NCBI GenBank assembly: GCA_018699935.1 | Contig: JABISF010000037.1 | Location: forward strand, 1 to 64,000 | Reading direction: 5' to 3' | From: Flavobacteriaceae bacterium | GTDB lineage: Bacteria; Bacteroidota; Bacteroidia; Flavobacteriales; Flavobacteriaceae | DNA length: 64,000 nucleotides | Part shown: positions 62,806 to 64,000 of the stretch, piece after piece | Layout of the letters: each line of letters begins with the position of its first letter | How positions within the stretch are numbered: the stretch's first letter is position 1 | The notes under the pieces: model-generated | Seen by the model: only the letters and a program-made list of their open reading frames with translations | Databases searched by the model: none | What the model was told of the DNA's origin: nothing | Made by a program: the position numbers and the translations under genes

Positions 62806-64000
62806 CTAATAAATTTCCACGAATATTTAAGTCATAAAGTGCTTGTTGGGATCGCGAGGGGTAAACCCGATTGCTCAAAAAGATGATAAAACATTCCTCT
62901 CGCGGATCCACCCAAATAAAAGTACCTGTAAATCCGGTGTGGCCATAGCTTTCTCTACTTGCAAGTGTGGCAGGATAAGTAGCCGTTCCGGAATCTGAAA
63001 AAATGGGTTTGTCGAAACCTAGCCCTCTTCTGTTTTCGGAAGCCGGGTAAGCTGGCGAAGTAAAAAGCGTGACGGTTTCCTCTTTCAATAAAGTTTTATT
63101 GTTGAGTGTTCCTTTTTTTAAAAGCATTTCCAAAAGTGGCGCCAAGGAGCGTGCATTGGCAAACAAGCCTGCATTTCCTGAAACCCCTCCCATCAAAGCA
63201 GCGGCTTCGTCATGCACCCAACCGTGTACCAGTTCTTTTCTGAAAAGGGAATCTTTTTCGGTAGGAACAATTTCCTCCAATGAAAACCTTTGTCGAGGTA
63301 AGAAACCAATACGCTCCAATTCCAAGGGGCGATAGAAATGTTGATTTAAGAACGTTGGAAAATCCATGCCACTGATTTTTTCTACCATTTCTGGGAGCAA
63401 AAAAAACCACAAGCCCGAATACACATATTTTGATACAGGGTCTAAATCCGTTTTTTTAATTCGCCGGGCAATCCGTTTTGGATAGCTTCGATGTACATAT
63501 AAATTCCCGTTTAAGGAAAGCGGATATCTTTTGCTTTTTTGATAAGAAAGGGTTCGAGCCTTAGCCCTCCCTTTTTTATTATACACCGTATTTTGATGGG
63601 TCAAATAAGGCTTCCATCCTGCACTGTGCGTAAGAATTTGTCGGAATGTACTGTTTTTTTTGTTGCTGTTTTTTAACAGCGGAATGTAGTCGGAGGCGCG
63701 AGCATCTATAGGGATGTTATACAATTCATATAACTTCATAAACGCCAGTGTACTGGCCATAACTTTGGTAACAGATGCCAAGTCGTAAAGTTGATTGTTG
63801 TTTACTGGAACCAAAGAATCGTAGGTGTGAAAGCCATAGGATTTTTCCAACAAGATTTCCCCTTTTTTATACAAAAGTACTTGAGCACCAGGGTAGGCCT
63901 GTTGCTGAATTCCATAAGAAACGATGCTGTCAATTTTTGCCGTAAAGGCAAGCAATGAGGCTGGTTTTCCAGTCTGCGACCAAGTCCAAAGCGAAAGGAG
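62786..64000 (-). CDS. Serine hydrolase (class C beta-lactamase fold), C-terminal part, continues beyond the window
   Basis: The frame is open to the right edge, so the N-terminus is missing. The visible 404 residues hold a class C beta-lactamase/DD-peptidase-type domain: YPGAQVLLYKKGEILLEKSYG, the nucleophile motif SVTK in LYDLASVTKVMAS, a YSG in VYSGLWFF at the second motif position, and GHTGFTGTFIWVDP as third motif. In flavobacteria such a domain is often fused behind a GH3 beta-N-acetylglucosaminidase; the bases to 64000 continue the frame upstream without a start, which agrees with a larger protein. A wall-recycling role with the VanX-type dipeptidase is inferred. Confidence 0.88.
   Translation of the reverse strand, partial: LLSLWTWSQTGKPASLLAFTAKIDSIVSYGIQQQAYPGAQVLLYKKGEILLEKSYGFHTYDSLVPVNNNQLYDLASVTKVMASTLAFMKLYELYNIPIDARASDYIPLLKNSNKKNSTFRQILTHSAGWKPYLTHQNTVYNKKGRAKARTLSYQKSKRYPLSLNGNLYVHRSYPKRIARRIKKTDLDPVSKYVYSGLWFFLLPEMVEKISGMDFPTFLNQHFYRPLELERIGFLPRQRFSLEEIVPTEKDSLFRKELVHGWVHDEAAALMGGVSGNAGLFANARSLAPLLEMLLKKGTLNNKTLLKEETVTLFTSPAYPASENRRGLGFDKPIFSDSGTATYPATLASRESYGHTGFTGTFIWVDPREECFIIFLSNRVYPSRSQQALYDLNIRGNLLDALIQY

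Overview
The window is chromosomal DNA of a Bacteroidota bacterium, most likely a member of the Flavobacteriaceae. Three things support this. There is a complete gldK-gldL-gldM-gldN operon (core of the type IX secretion and gliding machinery). The best promoters carry the Bacteroidota -7 element TAnnTTTG instead of the E. coli -10. Many gene orders are typical of flavobacteria: coaX-LptC-CNNM-PpiD, miaB-sigma54 activator-lptE-secG, mreBCD-mrdA-rodA, and class II HMG-CoA reductase beside a GHMP kinase. Coding density is very high and the DNA is AT-rich. No species can be named from the sequence alone.

Layout. 1-588: the end of an integrated element, seen as a tyrosine recombinase gene running off the left edge next to a tRNA-Phe gene. 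0.7-8.3 kb: an operon from coaX through an outer-membrane protein, a TPR protein, LptC, a small membrane protein and a CNNM/CBS protein, followed by a PpiD-like chaperone. 8.4-19.6 kb: mevalonate-pathway genes, a DPP-IV-type peptidase with a peptide transporter and a thioredoxin, ComEC, and the surE-lpxB operon. 19.8-30.6 kb: tail-specific protease, an orphan ABC permease, the rod-shape operon, purH and a GAF-domain methionine sulfoxide reductase. 30.7-34.5 kb: a four-gene cysteine-rich metal-handling cluster with a TonB-dependent receptor. 34.6-41.1 kb: groESL and the miaB-activator-lptE-TPR-secG operon. 41.3-46.2 kb: a split YeeE/YedE transporter, topA and a degenerate arginase-fold protein. 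46.3-50.9 kb: gldKLMN. 51-64 kb: FAD oxidoreductase, ABC-F ATPase, thioredoxin reductase, SulP transporter, a NagB-LmbE fusion, a DASS transporter, a VanX-type dipeptidase and the C-terminal part of a serine hydrolase.

How the genes work together. Much of the window serves the cell envelope: lipid A synthesis (lpxB), LPS export (LptC, LptE), outer-membrane protein folding (PpiD-like), cell-wall elongation (mreBCD, mrdA, rodA), wall-peptide trimming (VanX-type), and secretion (secG, gldKLMN). Peptide use is covered by the DPP-IV peptidase and the POT transporter, which are adjacent. The most interesting signals are small ones. They are a perfect terminator-like hairpin inside the signal-peptide codons of lptC, a palindrome with sigma-54 spacing ahead of groES, a short reading frame rich in UNN codons in the miaB leader, a near-constant 18-20 nt distance from the -7 element to the start codon in many genes, and convergent gene pairs that share their stop codons. 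No wholly new multi-gene system is obvious. The metal cluster at 30.7-34.5 kb is the least understood gene group.
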